Assembly: GCA_025458755.1 (NCBI GenBank)
Contig: JALORT010000133.1
Location: 1 to 6,379, forward strand
Reading direction: 5' to 3'
Source: Methylotetracoccus sp.
Lineage (GTDB): Bacteria > Pseudomonadota > Gammaproteobacteria > Methylococcales > Methylococcaceae
Length of the DNA: 6,379 nt
A program made the translations under genes and the position numbers. A model generated the notes under the pieces. That model worked only from the letters and a program-made list of their open reading frames with translations. It had not been told where the DNA came from and did no database searches. This document shows, in pieces, positions 6,009-6,379 of the stretch (positions within the stretch are counted from its first letter, which is position 1; each line of letters starts with the position of its first letter).

Positions 6009-6379
6009 GTGCTATCAATTTTGAGTTTCGCCGCGGCGGCGATCTGGGTCGCGATTGTGCTGCTTCCTTGGCGCCCCTGGAGCACGCATGAGGTGCTGGA
6101 AGTCGACACCACGCTGCCGGACGGGCCTTCAGAGAGCGGCGGGCTGACGGTTGTGATTCCCGCGCGTAACGAGGCCGCATATATTCGGCCCACACTGCTT
6201 GCGCTGGCCGCGCAGGGCGGGTCACCCAAGATTATCGTGGTCGATGATCACTCGGACGACGATACGGCCCATCAAGCGCTCTCGGTGCCCCCACTGGACG
6301 TCGAGGTCATCCCGAGCGCTGCGTTGCCGGAAGGCTGGAGCGGCAAGCTCTGGGCGCTGGAACAGGGGCTCGCCCGGGT
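6009..6379 (+). CDS. hpnB: Hopene-associated glycosyltransferase HpnB, N-terminal part (runs off right edge)
   Basis: The first 123 codons, plus two bases, of a membrane-attached family-2 glycosyltransferase of the HpnB type; the family is about 380 residues, so roughly two thirds lies beyond the window. The sequence begins with a hydrophobic helix (2-20, LSILSFAAAAIWVAIVLLP). The GT-A fold follows: VVIPARNEA (48-56), the nucleotide-sugar-binding IVVDDHSDDDTA (76-87) and LPEGWSGKLWALEQG (106-120), the last being especially HpnB-like. The biochemical role in hopanoid decoration is not settled. The start is chosen as GTG at 6009, which gives a short cytoplasmic end before the helix. No in-frame ATG lies nearby and the upstream GGTGAA is a poor ribosome site, so the start is uncertain. 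It lies 92 bp after hpnH, on the far side of the hairpin at 5936-5972. Confidence 0.88.
   Translation, partial: MLSILSFAAAAIWVAIVLLPWRPWSTHEVLEVDTTLPDGPSESGGLTVVIPARNEAAYIRPTLLALAAQGGSPKIIVVDDHSDDDTAHQALSVPPLDVEVIPSAALPEGWSGKLWALEQGLAR

Noticed and set aside
1..6379. CRISPR array, insertion sequence, tRNA or rRNA
   Set aside because: No regularly spaced direct repeats, transposase, terminal inverted repeats or RNA gene signatures were seen; the window is filled by six hopanoid genes.

Overview
The window is a hopanoid (bacterial triterpenoid lipid) biosynthesis and transport locus of a moderately GC-rich Gram-negative bacterium. The presence of an HpnN-type RND exporter implies an outer membrane, and the gene set fits Proteobacteria. 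A single squalene synthase beside shc suggests a gammaproteobacterium or a relative, but the genus cannot be fixed from the sequence. Nearly all of the DNA is coding, and every gene is either complete or cut only by the window edge.

There are two divergent transcription units. The leftward unit starts near 4570 and reads squalene synthase (3396-4556), squalene-hopene cyclase shc (1413-3374), hpnG nucleosidase (710-1426) and the start of hpnN (1-676, continuing off the left edge). Spacings are 21 bp, a 14-bp overlap and 33 bp, so this is almost certainly one operon. The rightward unit reads hpnH (4810-5916), a very strong hairpin (5936-5972), then the start of hpnB (6009 to the right edge).

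The 253-bp intergenic region (4557-4809) is AT-rich in its left half. It contains a good sigma70-like promoter facing each way, each overlapped by a short inverted repeat that looks like an operator, and a larger hairpin in the predicted hpnH leader.

Together the genes give a pathway. Farnesyl diphosphate is converted to squalene (squalene synthase), then to hopene/diploptene (Shc). HpnH adds the 5'-deoxyadenosyl group to give adenosylhopane, and HpnG removes adenine to give ribosylhopane, the precursor of extended bacteriohopanepolyols. HpnN moves hopanoids to the outer membrane. HpnB is a hopanoid-associated family-2 glycosyltransferase of uncertain role. No new kind of system is evident. 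The points worth a second look are the single-enzyme route to squalene in place of HpnC/D/E, and the paired promoter dyads and leader hairpin in the divergent control region.
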